Source of the DNA: Ascidia mentula
Taxonomy: Eukaryota; Chordata; Ascidiacea; Phlebobranchia; Ascidiidae
NCBI GenBank assembly: GCA_947561715.1
Contig: OX387199.1
Location: 8,499,001 to 8,563,000 of the forward strand
Direction of reading: 5' to 3'
DNA length: 64,000 nucleotides
The position numbers and the translations under genes are program-made. Position 1 is the stretch's first letter; every line of letters begins with the position of its first letter. Below are positions 1 through 12,719 of the stretch, in pieces. Below the pieces are notes generated by a model that was given only the letters and a program-made list of their open reading frames with translations, was not told the DNA's origin and made no database searches.

Positions 1-1379
1 TGCTGATAGCCTTCAAAACGTGATTTTTGGGATTTAATACTGATATGGGGCCTTTTTGCTTATGAATAAGAGAGCTGACGATCTGACCGATGAATGTTAG
101 TCCTGTTTGCTACGTTTTTCAAAAAAGAGAAAAATAACATTGCTGGACAACGCGAGTTAACTAAGACGCTTGTGAATTTTATCTACTTCCCAGGAATTTT
201 ATTTCACAGTAAAACACCTTAGCTTTTTCAACGATGTTTGGAATACCAGCAAAATGAGTGGGGCAGATGTGTTCCCGTGTAATTTGTTCGCACACTGAAG
301 CATAGCCCCTACGTCGAAAGGAGTTGACTTTTAAAAAATGTTCATGACATGTGTTGGAGCTGTGGTTTCCCGAGAGATCCATGGATTCAGTGAGCCTGTC
401 ATGTGGGAGAGCAGCCTTCAGAAAATTACAAGAACAAAATTTTTGGAATAAGATTTAGCCGCACCTAAATAAAGCAGCATGTGCTCTGAATATTTCCACA
501 CACTTTGTAAAGATATAAGCTGATATGATGTGTATATATTCATATGGTCGTATGTTACAAATCTTTAAAATACAACAAAATTTTTTGAAAAATACCAACA
601 GATTCCATTACTCTCTGTGCACCCTGCCAGTCCAGCCTCTTTAAGATTTGTTGCCAACAAAACATGTTGGCTTTGTGCAGTTGTTTTACCGAAGGAAAGA
701 AGATCAACTGACGTATTGACATCATTTTCATTAATTTTTTTGTGGAAGCTTATTTTGACTGTTGAGTGATAAAAACGTCTAAAGAGAATATGTCACCTAA
801 ATTCTCACATGCACCGCAAAATATTCCAAGGGCCTCTATGAAGACCAAAGAAGGTTGAATCGAAATAACATTTCGGTGAAGTACAGACCCTGCATTATTT
901 TTTCTAATCGGGCCCTACTTTACCAGGGACCGCGACCACATGGCTATACAACTGTTATAATATAATCTTTGTCGAAAATAGTTTAAATAAAGTTTAATAT
1001 CTAGCAAAATTGTTGTAGTTCAGACTAGGACGGTAGTGGTAAATTAACCTTTTTCAAAATACATGTTCGTTCTGGCGAAAATAACTATATTGACTATTAC
1101 CAAATCATTGCAGCAGAATTTGTCTTTTAACTTGCTTGTTAACAGTTGAAAAACTCGACAAATGTTACGTATACCTGGACGATTTAATTTTTTTACATTG
1201 GTTCAACGCTACAGTATGCTATTGAGAATTTTTGACAATATTCCTGAAAATAAACCTTGAAACTGTATTTATCATGAGAAATTACAAATAAAATTGACAA
1301 AAACGATTTCGCGCATGACTAGTAGAGCGTTTTGCGCAAAGCTATGACGTAGATCTCGTAAGTCAGTCTTTCATCTGTA
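1..1379. other. Upstream flank, no gene recognised
   Basis: This AT-rich stretch has no ORF that I can tie to a protein family. A 67-codon minus-strand ORF at 179-382 is within chance expectation. The 3' end of an upstream gene could lie here, but nothing in the sequence shows it. Confidence 0.4.
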
Positions 1380-1545
1380 CGAGTGAATGCTAGTCAAAGG
1401 GAAGACGCCATTTTCTGAACGACAAAGAAAGGATTTGCCGCAGCGAAGTGAAAAGTAAAGCATTTTTTGTCCATCAACTGTTCTTTTTTGAACTCAGAAA
1501 TCAATTCTACTGGAAAACTAAGGTGGAAAGCCTGTTTTGATGCAG
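1380..1545 (+). promoter_or_regulatory. Probable promoter-proximal region and noncoding first exon of the CNOT6 gene
   Basis: A YY1-like motif (gccatttt, 1407-1414) sits in a locally CpG-containing stretch, as is common at the start of housekeeping transcripts. A good splice donor (gcag then gtaact) follows at 1546. A matching acceptor (tttttaatctag) ends at 2501, nine bases before the CNOT6 start codon. The inferred layout is therefore a short 5' UTR exon ending at 1545, an intron at 1546-2501, and a coding exon from 2502. The exact transcription start is not visible, and trans-splicing of a leader at the 2501 acceptor is an alternative. Confidence 0.45.
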
Positions 1546-2510
1546 GTAACTGCTCACATTATCTACTTATTTTGTGCGATAGAGCGCTTTTGTAGTAACC
1601 ATTCTCTGCCTATCCGATGCATCGTAATGTGCGAGTAGTTACAGTTAAACAGCTGTTTGTTGCCATGTTGTGTAATTCGACTTGTTATGCACTGTGAAAT
1701 TGCATTGTTGAGTGCCTTAACCACTTCCAGAATGTTTTATGTAAAGCTTATATAGGCTACCTATTGTTTTTTGATGAGGGATTTTCACAGTTTCCATACC
1801 TTTTACACAAGTTCTGACATTTGAACCTGTGTAACACAGTAAAGAGTTTCTGCATGTTCATTGACCAGGAAACAAAGACTATCAAGCACAAAATACTACT
1901 ATAGTTTTATAGTTTGCCATGTGTCACCTCAAATATATAAACCCTAAACTGGTCATGCTCTTAGTGAAGAAGCACTCCCCTCCTCCCTTGTTATGTGTTG
2001 ATTCCCTGACATAAACCAGTTATTCAATCTTTACCATGGAAAACCAATGCCCAATAGTTTGTAAATTGGCATGTGAATCAGCAATTATTTTTGATGGGTA
2101 CCACTGTGGTGTTACAATCTACCACAAAAAGCAAGCAATCATTATCCAGTGAGATATCCCATATATTTTTAATTGCAGAAACCATCTTGTATGTTTACTT
2201 TCACTGAAATTGACTTCTGTGTTTTTAGTTGGCCTCTGCACATTTATTGTACAAATTATTCTGTGTATACAGTTTTATATAGTCAACTCTACACATGTAC
2301 TGAACTGTAGTTTTTAGTGCAACCAATATAGCCAGTAATGTTTTTAAGTGAGCTGCAGACAAAGCCACTATTTGTCCCTGTTGCATCACATTAGTGCATC
2401 TTGGTGACTTGGTGTTGTTGTACTTTTTGAAGTTGTTTTTTTTGCAATATTACCGCAAAATACTGCATAGTGTAACCACAATGGCATTATTTTTAATCTA
2501 GTTGATACAA

Positions 2511-5500
2511 ATGCCGAAAGATGAACCAAAGCATCGGAATGGGCGAAGGAATACACAGATAATGACCCAGGAGGAGGCGAAATCTGGAAAGCGGTCACAT
2601 TGGGAGGAACTTGAAATAACTGGTATAAACCAGCATTATTTAGCACAGTTAAACATCTGGTATATTATAAACTTTTGAGTTTAATAACAATTTTCACTGC
2701 AAGCTTTCTCTTAACTAATGTATACTTAGTGTGCTACAATCAAAGAACATGCTTATAAATAAAAAAGGCACCTTTGGTCAGTAACTTACAACTAGTGATT
2801 AAACAGTAGAGACTCATATTTATAGTGAAGTTAAACCCAAAGAAACAATACAGTCCTAACAACAAGAGAGTTGTCAATCCGTCAAGTACAAGTAAATTCA
2901 AATTCTCTGCAGGAACCATCCGCAATCTGTCTCCAGCAATATGGCAGTTGTCTCATCTGACTGCCTTGTTCCTTAATGACAATCAGCTTACACGAATATC
3001 ACCAGAGATCAGGCTCCTTGAGAATCTCGTCTGCTTGGATTTGTCTTCCAATAAACTGAGAAGTTTGCCAGCTGAACTTGGGGATCTTATCAGACTCAGG
3101 TGAAAAATTAAATCTGTTGTTTAATATCTCACTCAACACATTCAGAGTCGTATTGTGTGGCCATGCATTCAAGGGCACTTGATGAATGCATGGCCACACA
3201 AGTGTCTAAATATGGATGGACTTTTCTATATAGATGGCTAATATGGATGGCCTTTGCAGTTTGTGACATAACTCTCTGGACGAAAACATATAGTATATTA
3301 AACTCCCAGGCATCAATTACTCAGGGATAGGCCCATCTTAAAACTGATAATTGCCACTTATATTTACTATTTAAGATATTTTTTTGGTTGGATTATAATA
3401 TACTATACTTCGGTACTTTAATATGAATATTTACAGGCATCCTACTAAGTATTCCAATTTCTCTTTGCTGATTATATATTATACATCTTTTGCCATACAA
3501 ATATTTTTTCTGGTGTTTATCAATTCCTGTGTTATGTCAATATCACTGTGGAAGTTAAGATCACTGTTGAAGCTGAAGTGGATATGCCATGTTGCATTTG
3601 CAGTGAACTGGATACAAACACTCATTTTCCTGTCATGGATTGTGCTTGACTTAATTGTGTGTATGTGGTGGGAAGAGAAATGTTCTGTTTTAAAATGTGC
3701 TATTGGCATTGAAGGTTGTTCACAAGTAAATACTCCTTAGATAATGGAAAGTGAACAAACTAATTTTTAACAGATGTGATAAAGTAAATAATTTTTTTTA
3801 TGAGCAATGTTCTGAGTGTGCTACACCACTTTGTAAAACATAAATTCTTGTACAATGACAAACCACACCACTATACAATATGTTTGGTCACGTCTGATGT
3901 TAAGACGACCTCACAATAGCTTGTGTTGTAAAAGTTTACAGGAAAACCATCTTTCTAAAACAGTTACAATTCTAGTAGTTAAGTGAAAAGAGACTGATAC
4001 AGCGTATGGTACATATATTTCAAAATTATGCTTGCAAAAACAGGCTGTGGTTTGAGATTTCCCAACTAGATACAGGCAATTACTGCAAACTGTGTTTTCT
4101 GCCTATAGATCAAAACCATTTTAACAAATGCCCATGATGAGACTATTCTTTCGTGTCATACAGATAGGAAATCTTGTGTGGGTAGTGTGTTAGCATAGGG
4201 TAGCGCTTTGGAAAATTGTGAAACCTGATACGATTTCCCTCATGATTATCATTCAGTTTTCTTCCTTTGGCTTCCTTCCAGCACATTAGACTGGACTATG
4301 TCCATTAAAGTGATTAGCTTAAGTGGTTTAATCAGTTGCCTCACATATAACCTCAGTTGTAATTTTGGCTGTGATGCCTTTTTGATGTCAAGTCAAATAA
4401 AGCAAACTTGCCCTATTAGTTTAAAGAATGTGTTAAGTAGCGAAAACAATTGTGTGTTTAACTGTATATATACTTTTATCACGTTATGGCAATGACTTTA
4501 TAAGATCACATGCTCAAAAATATCAGTCAGGCCAACCACCTGCAGATTTCCTGTTATACAGTGAAAAATCTGTTTATCAGGCCAAAAGCATAGGAGAAAT
4601 GCCTTTTTCCCAAACCAAACCACAGGGTTTTCGCTATAATGTACAAAATATGTGTATCACTGTTTTCAATATGTTCAATCATTCCCCAAATGCCCTGGCA
4701 TAACATAAAATATTGTGTATAACAAAATCAATTATATCACTTTAACTTCTGGAAAACAAACGACAATGTGCTGAAGGTCTTGTGTTGACCTTCCTGCCTA
4801 CCATATAAGGGAACCGAGTGGCCCAGGGCATGTGCTGCAGACTTATGTAATGTTGTTGTGCTTCCTAAATACTATGTTTTCGACACACAGGGTTTCCTCT
4901 CATGATATTCACCACAGACAAAGCCATACTGTGAAACATTGTTAGTTTGTTATAATGTTTGAGCAATTGTTGTCTTTTGTAAAAAAATTAATTACTTTTA
5001 GTAAGATGTTGGAATGGTTAAGGATCATGTTGTTTTTTGGTCTCATGTTTTTGTGAAGTGATGAAAAAGTGACTTTGCTGAATATTGAAAGTTTGCAATA
5101 AGCCCACAGATATATTTGGTGAAAAAGGTCATTTGGGTGGTAGATTAAACCTTGTATTTATTTTTACAGTATTTTGTCCCAAACTCATTTGCTTTCATAA
5201 CCTTTAAAATGCCCAAATGTTGTTGCTGCTCTGTGCAATCCAACTTCTTCTCTCCAATGGGAAATGGACTGAGATTTACTCATTAATTTTGTTTGTATTT
5301 TAGTTTCCGCAAAAAACTTGTTTCTTGTAATAGTTTCTTCCCTGTGTTAATTACCCTGCAAATGATTGTCTGACTTCTACTTCAGATAGCTTCAGGGGAC
5401 GTAATATGCAAATTTTTTCTTTCTGCTTGCAGGGAACTTATGCTCAACCACAACTACCTACGTGTCTTACCTTACGAGCTGGGAAAGCTCTTCCAGCTGC

Positions 5501-8500
5501 AACTACTTGGATTGAAAGGAAACCCATTAACTTCAGAAATACTGAACCTTTACCAAACAGGACCTAACAATCTCCTCACTTATCTCCTTGACAATTTGGC
5601 AGGTATGTATGTTTTTTTAAAGCCTTATCAACACAGGAATTCCTTAGCAGTACCTTTTCCTATCTGTTAGATTTCCTAGAGAATAAATAGATTTAATCTG
5701 CCATATTCCACTTGGTGTCAAAAGTGATTTCCTTTTTTTCAAGTTTGTTAATGACAAATTGCTAAATACTGTTCTTTAAACTCTGCATCAAGGCACCATT
5801 AAGTAAACTTATCATCAGCTATTTCTTTAATGTTGTTTACCAAAAAAATTGGACTATGTTATGTGATACATCACCATGTATATATACATCAATACATGCC
5901 TAAACTTAAATAAAGCTACTTTGATTTAACTTTCAGTGACAACACTGAAGCCCCCAGAGCGAGAGTGGGTTCGGACAGGTGATCCTGAACGCACCCAGTC
6001 CATGGCATCTTTTTATGTCATGTCCTATAATGTCCTTTGCGATAAATATGCCACCCGACAAGTAAGAGTTTGTTATCGGTGTTGTTGTTAATAATACAAA
6101 AATATTTAAATTTTCATTGCCAAAAGCAGGCAACAGTCACATAAAATAGTTTTCTGAGTTTCACAATGAACTCATTTTCCAGCACGTAAATGATGGTTTC
6201 TTTGTTTATAAACAATTGCCAGTGTCATGTACATTTATAGCTAATGTTGTGTCTATTTTTCCACAGCTCTATGGTTATTGTCCCCCATGGGCACTCAACT
6301 GGGAATACAGGAGAAAAATAATACTCCGGGAAATTCAATATTACAGTGCAGACATTGTGGCCCTCCAGGTACTTATCTAAAAAGACCAAGGGCTTAGTGT
6401 TTGTGTATGCGTCTTATTATATAACTGATGGTTACCACTTCAAGGGTTGTTAGCCAATTGTTTACCCCAACACATTATTGACTATTCAAATTTAATGGCC
6501 CGACAACATTGTGTTTTAAACAGTCCCATTGTCCAGTTAACAGCACATGATCACTGTGCTCTTACTTTATGTGTTTTTCTAAGTTTTGTACATGCATGAA
6601 GCGAATAATATAAATTCTGTGAAGTGAATATAGATGTGAAATTTCAACCCATAAGGCAAGATATTCCACATGGCCAGACCAAGCTACATTAATGAGACGT
6701 TTTTGGTCGAAACAAGGCCATCTATATGCAACTCACAGAATTTGTACTTTTAGTTTAAAATTTAATGGCCTTAAGCAACTTTTGTATATATAGTTGTCCA
6801 GGACTTGTTTTTGTTGTGACAGTTGCCAATTAATCATCCCAGACTGCAGGATGCTCATTTTGTTTGCACTGCTTCCCTTAATGCAGTCTGCAAGCTATAT
6901 TTACACATGCTTGGTGTTACTCTATTGTTAAGTACAATTGTTTCCATGAGTGCAGATTAATTCAAACTTTGGTATTTTTTTTCACCTGTTACAGTGTACA
7001 CCAATTCTCACATTTAAAAATTGCGATAATGCACATGTGGAACATTTATTAGTTAACTAAAAAAGTTATCGTCTCACCATCAACTGGTTTGTTGTACGAC
7101 ATGCAACCCTTTTTCAGTTTCTCTGTGAAGAATGTAGTCATCAAGCCACATGTTTCTGTTCACAGGAAGTTGAAACTTGTGAATATCATGCTTTTTTTGA
7201 ACCTGAAATGAAGGCGCATGGTTATGAAGGCATCTTCAACCCCAAGTCAAGAGCAAAGCATATGAATGAGGACGAGAGGCAACATGTGGATGGCTGTGCA
7301 ATATTCTGGAAGGTTTCTAAGTAAGAATATAACTCCAACTTTATACATTAAAAATGATTGGGAGCCTCTAGGTATATCACATTGAAATATTCTCTTTGTT
7401 ATGAAAGAATATATATAACCCCAAAATTCACAAAATCTGTGGAACTTTGAATGTTGCATTGAAATAAGGCGATGGGTGCTATAGTGTGGAGTAGACAGTT
7501 GCTGGAGAAATTCCAGATTATCTAATTGACTTCCCTCAAAGGTAAAATCAATACGCATTTGTTTTTTTAAATCCTGTTTTTCGGCCTGTATTCAGGGAAT
7601 TAAAAATTAAACACAGCAATATTTGAAGGTATCAGGGAAATATTGGAAGACACTCAGTTTTAATTTGTTTAATCTGAAATTGGAATGTTCATTCAGTCAA
7701 CTGTTTGTATTTGCTTTGGACTATGTTTGATTCACAGTGGGTTAAGTAAATTGTACAAAACGCAATTGTACCCAAGGGAACCAGTCAAGACAAGCTCTCC
7801 ACTTGCTTTTGTAAAGCCCGAACCCAAGGCACCAAAACACAGTGGTGTTGTTTATCTTGACCAATCCACATTGTGCTCTGCTCAATCAATTGTGATATGT
7901 CAATATGTCTGGATAAATTGCTTTGAGAATGTTTGTTTTGATTGCTAATGTTCTGATCTGTGAAATACATACCTGACTCATTTTCAAAAAGGCTTACCTT
8001 AAATTCCTTTTTCGGGCTAAAAAGGCCACCGAAAAAGTTATTGCAATGTCCTGTTTATTCAGTTGTGAAACGCCATGTAGTTGTTCAAAATAATACTGAA
8101 CAATTTTTAATTAGCGCACCCACAAATGAATCAAGGGATATTTTAACCAAGCCTGACTACACTTACATTTTCGACTTAAACTCGTGTACGGTGGTTTGTT
8201 AAGGCGAAATGGCGGCGGTTGCGCTGCCATTGTGACGTCACAGCGCGAAGTGTTCGACGAATGTTCGCCAAGTGGTGCCTGCGATAAGAACGCCATTCCC
8301 CAGTTGGGTTTTACGGTTTTAAATGCATTCTGAAGGGCAAATAGGGGTCGAATGCGTTAACATGTTTAGCCCAGCTGTTGGTTTCACTTGTTATTGGACT
8401 CGACCGGGTATTCGTTAAAAAAAATCTGGCGATTGTTGGTATGACGTCAAAGCGGCCTTCCGATTGTGTTTGTCAGGGCGCTTGATTGTATTATAGGGTG

Positions 8501-11500
8501 CGTGATGTGCAGCTTCCGGGGCTGTGACGTAAAAGTTTGGCGCTACCGGTTGAAACGTGACCAATTGCTGACAAAGCGGATTGTCTTGGGTTATTGTGGT
8601 TGGACTCGTTCCGACAGAGTTTAAATATTGGTGGCTTCGTGTCCTGTGTAATATTTCGTATTTAAACATGAGGCGATGCACCCATTTCTGAGAGAATGTG
8701 TCGCCGCATTCAAACATGTAATTGTTTTTGACAGCAGGCACGTTTCTACAGACATGGATTCCCTTAATGAACATTGAGGTGCCGTGTATACAATTCTAAA
8801 ACTTGAATTTTTTTGTAGATTCACGCTCGTCAAAGAGCATTTGGTGGAATTTAACCAGGTAGCGATGCAAAATAATGAGGGTTCTAAGGACATGCTCAAC
8901 AGGGTTATGACCAAGGACAACATCGGCATTGCGGCTTTGCTGGAAACCAATGAGGACCTCTACAACAACGGTGGTAAGTGCCAGTGTATTTGGTCGTAAG
9001 GGTATACAACACTTCAGGGTGGAAGTTTTGAAGAAGTACTTTTCGACTCACTGGTTGAAAATGTAAAACAAACTCGGTCTGTCTATAAGATCACATGCAT
9101 ATTATCTGCCGTAGAACATTATCCACCCAGGAGGAGCATAGACCACTGCCCGCATTTCGCTGAAACACAATTGATTAGCGAGAACTAGGATGCAAATGCG
9201 CCTGGGCCTTAATAAAGCCCGGTTTATCGACCAGCACGAAACCGCCTCGGTGAAAATGGGCCTAGTGAATAATCTGTAACAACTGTTTTTTTGTATTGTT
9301 ATGAAGGTTATTCGTCGGGTGACTGTCCAAAGCAACTGGTTTTAGCGGCAAACGCTCACATGCATTGGGATCCTGAATTCAGGTAAGCCGAACTAGACTT
9401 TGTGCAGCTCCGTACATCAAGTTTGTGGCCTTGACTGTCCGTTGGTTTGTGAAGTTTCCTTGTGGCAAACTACAAGCAGTGACATTTAGTTTACACAACA
9501 ATCAGTTCTATAGCATATTCATGTTTTAGTGTGAAGTTCTTCGATAATATTTCGGTTGCTGAATGTTAAATAGTTTCGTTTGCTTTCTCTGTGTTTAGTG
9601 AAAGTGTTAAAACGAACAGACAAAGGTTTGAAACTGCTCTAATTTCTAAAAAAATTGCCACCATCACACATTGTCTTTTTGTGCTATGAATTTAGCAGTG
9701 GGCAGAAGACCTTAAACTATCCCTTGCATAGCAAGTTTTTGTATCATAAATTGGTCCTTTGTGCAGCTTAATACCCCTTACTGGCGTTACCGCAGACAGA
9801 GGTCTCTTGGTATAGTAGCTCCGCGGGGCGGCATTAAGGCACTCACAACGTCATTACACTATCTCAAAATCAATTGTGGTGATTTTCGCCCCTCCTGTGC
9901 GCGAGTTTCAACGCCAGGTCGCCACATCAGTGCTGAAGTTACTTCCAAATCGACCCGCGACATAATTCAGGGCGCCTGTCCTTTCTGCGCTTGCTGGCTC
10001 GGGTTAATGAGAAGCGCACACCGCCTATATCGACTTACCGTGGAATCCCTGTTTGGTTGGGTTTAGCAACTGCTCGTGCGGTGGGTCGATTTCATAAAGG
10101 GTATTTTAATATACATCTTGTGGCTAGCGTGCGTTTGGTGCCTTGGTTGTTTGTTGGTTACAAAACACTGTTGTGTCGACAACAAAAACACACTACAGTG
10201 ATCGTATAGTTGTATCAACCCCTTGTGCCTAAACTGTGGATGACCCTAATTTATTTAAACAGTTATACCAATTATGGACCTAGTTCACTTAAATAATCAT
10301 CTGCAACACAATAGATAGTTTGATTACGAATCGCTTCTACCCATGCAGTTGGTTTTTGAGCATGGAAAACGTAAAAGTTTACGTAGTTTTCCAAACAATG
10401 AGAGAGATCTACCGCTATTTTTGCTGCCAGGCATACTAATTAATCAAAATCGTTCTTCTGGCACTTAAGTTTATGAAGAGAGATCGACTGACAGACGCAC
10501 AAATATATTTTTGTCAAACAAAGCCACCGAAATCACGATTTTAGTTTTATGAAAACGGGGAGCTCGGTAAAAATCTTCACGACGATATCGTTTACAGTAT
10601 AAATTTGAACAAATACATCGACCTAACCCTGCTTCCTTCCGCAGTGACGTCAAACTGATCCAAACGGTTATGTTATGCCACGAGTTGAAGCGAATGTGCG
10701 ACGAGGCGAATCAGAGTTTCAGGCCTGGTGGAAGGACTTCGGCTGGACCGGCGGAGTGCCATAAGATGCCACTTGTACTTTGTGGTGATTTTAACTCCCT
10801 TCCAGATTCTGGTGAGTTGGTCGCGATCGCTTAATACCACTATTCGCTCTGGCAAAACCATTCCTAGTTTACTTCAAGAATGATCCTAATGGGATTTTTA
10901 TGTGCCGTTTTTTACCGCATATAACTGGTCCATAAAACCACATACGACAAGGGTAAAGAGAATTTTAAGATGCGCTCTACCCGTGGTGGTAACGCTGAGT
11001 GCCATTTTCCGCAAAACTGCGACGTGACTGCTCAAATACCGCTCTCTGTCTCTCTCTATTCCAAGCTTATATCTTACAGGTGTTGTGGAATACCTACAGA
11101 CGGGAAAGGTTTCGGCCACACATCAGGACTTCAAGGAAATAAAGTACAGCAAATGCCTCAGTACGTTTGGACACGGCATGCGAACTAACGGAACTCTCCA
11201 GGTATGAGTTGGCTTGGTTATATTCAGTTTTCGTATTTATATATGTTTTCTTGAAATCGCGTTGCTAATTTCATAGTTTACCTTGTTGTATGGTAAAATT
11301 GACTTGGATCCGGCTGTTGCTGCGATACCACCATTACCTAACATCTCGTCGTCATTTAATATCTCTGACAACAAACATTCTAATTGCCAAAATAGGCAAA
11401 ACAGTTATGACAGTGTATGACACGTTTTAGTAATAATAAAGATGCAGCGTGCTGGTAGTATAACACGTGTGCAGCGTATGCATTACACGGGCTGGTGATG

Positions 11501-12719
11501 TAGGTCCGTATTTGCTGCCCAGTCACTGCACCTTTGTATTTGCAACCAGTGCGGACGTGCAGATTTTGCATAGAGCCCAGATTTGAACTTCCTGGCCTAA
11601 TCCGTCTCCGGTCTTCAGCCAGTTTGTTGTGGTTTATTTAAGCCGAGGTCCCTTGTTGCTCATCGCGCGTGTGTAATTTGCATTGCAGCTGCAGTAACGA
11701 CGACAAAGTCATTCAATAACTTTGTCGTTTACGATTCCCTCGTTCGTGGGTTAATATTTGCCTTGTGACGTGATAGTGTGAACTGCATACACTGCAAAAA
11801 CCTCTTTGTTACGTCATAATGTGGGTGTGTCCCTACGGCAGAATTGGGCCTACATAGTATGGGCAAAGTAACACATGCCAACATTTAAGATTAATACCTG
11901 TGAAATTTCTGCAAAACTTTGCTTGAATTCAAGAGTGTGAGTTTCTTTTCTAATTTAGCTCGATCCGAAATCGGTTACCCACCCATTCAAGTTCAATTCC
12001 TGTTACAACGAGAGTAACTACAGCTTACTGCGGAACACCAACTACACATACGACTTCAAGGTAATCACTTTAAAGCACGATCATAAAGTTGCTGCTGTTT
12101 TAACCAGAATAGTTTGTTTGTTGTTCACAATTTCCTGCCACGTACCACGGAAATAAAGTTTTTTGGCGACGAATTTTTTTCACAACGTGCGCAGGAAGAA
12201 GACGCATTGTCATTTAGTTGGAAAACGATTTGTTGTTGTTGTGTACAGGGGATTATCGACTACATCTTCTACTCCCGAACACAACTCAAATGTCTCGGCG
12301 TGTTGGGTGGCATCGATGAAGCTTGGTTTAAACTCAACACCATCGTGGGTTGCCCCCATCCTCACGTACCCTCCGATCACATATCCCTCGTCACTGAATT
12401 CCAGCTTCTCCCCGAAGGCTACCAACCCTCTTCCAATTCAAGCCACAGCATCGCACCTTACAACACGGGCCCTTTTGCCTCAAGCCATCCACACAACCTC
12501 CAGTTTCCCCAGCCAAATAGCTTTACTGGGTCAATGACGCCCAACGGTCTTCACCAACCGTTACACGGGCGTTTTGCGCCGAACTCTGGCAATCGACCCG
12601 GTTCGGCAAACTCCCTCAATAGCAGTCCTATTAACACGCCAAACGGTGGCCAGAATCCTTCTGGGTCCCACATGCTTGGGCTTGGTGGCATGCTGGGGGG
12701 TATGAACGGACCCAGGTAG
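2511..12719 (+). CDS. CNOT6: CCR4-NOT complex deadenylase subunit, CNOT6/CNOT6L orthologue (12 coding exons, 647 aa)
   Basis: This is a poly(A)-specific 3' exonuclease (EEP fold) of the cytoplasmic CCR4-NOT complex, which shortens mRNA tails. Coding exons are 2511-2622, 2913-3099, 5433-5602, 5937-6061, 6267-6368, 7166-7320, 8819-8973, 9307-9382, 10645-10811, 11080-11201, 11959-12060 and 12249-12719. All are GT-AG and in frame. The start MPKDEPKHRN resembles the vertebrate N-terminus. Leucine-rich repeats span about residues 38-155 (LTALFLNDNQL, LDLSSNKLRSLPAELG) and form the CAF1-binding surface in the family. The nuclease domain begins near residue 180. Expected catalytic or metal residues are all present: N188 (SYNVLCDKYA), E233 (LQEVE), D409/N411 (CGDFNSLPDS), D495 (IIDYIFYS) and H535 (SDHISL). 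Vertebrate proteins are about 555 aa; this one carries roughly 95 extra residues rich in Asn, Ser, Pro and Gly. CNOT6 and CNOT6L cannot be told apart, so it is probably the single invertebrate co-orthologue. Confidence 0.95.
3153..3201. repeat. Perfect 19-bp-stem hairpin in CNOT6 intron 2
   Basis: The arms 3153-3171 and 3183-3201 are exact reverse complements of each other, separated by an 11-base loop. The core is gtgtggccatgcattca. No coding potential or flanking target duplication is evident. It may be a small fold-back remnant or a structured intronic RNA element. Confidence 0.8.
8205..8240. promoter_or_regulatory. YY1-like plus CRE motif cluster in CNOT6 intron 6
   Basis: An atggcggc motif (8209-8216) and a full palindromic CRE, tgacgtca (8233-8240), lie 17 bases apart. 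They sit where intron 6 abruptly becomes CpG-rich. This resembles a promoter or enhancer core. Function is inferred only from motif content. Confidence 0.35.

Noticed and set aside
12163-12537. 124-codon plus-strand ORF over the last CNOT6 exon
   Set aside because: Out-of-frame shadow of the true CNOT6 exon 12.
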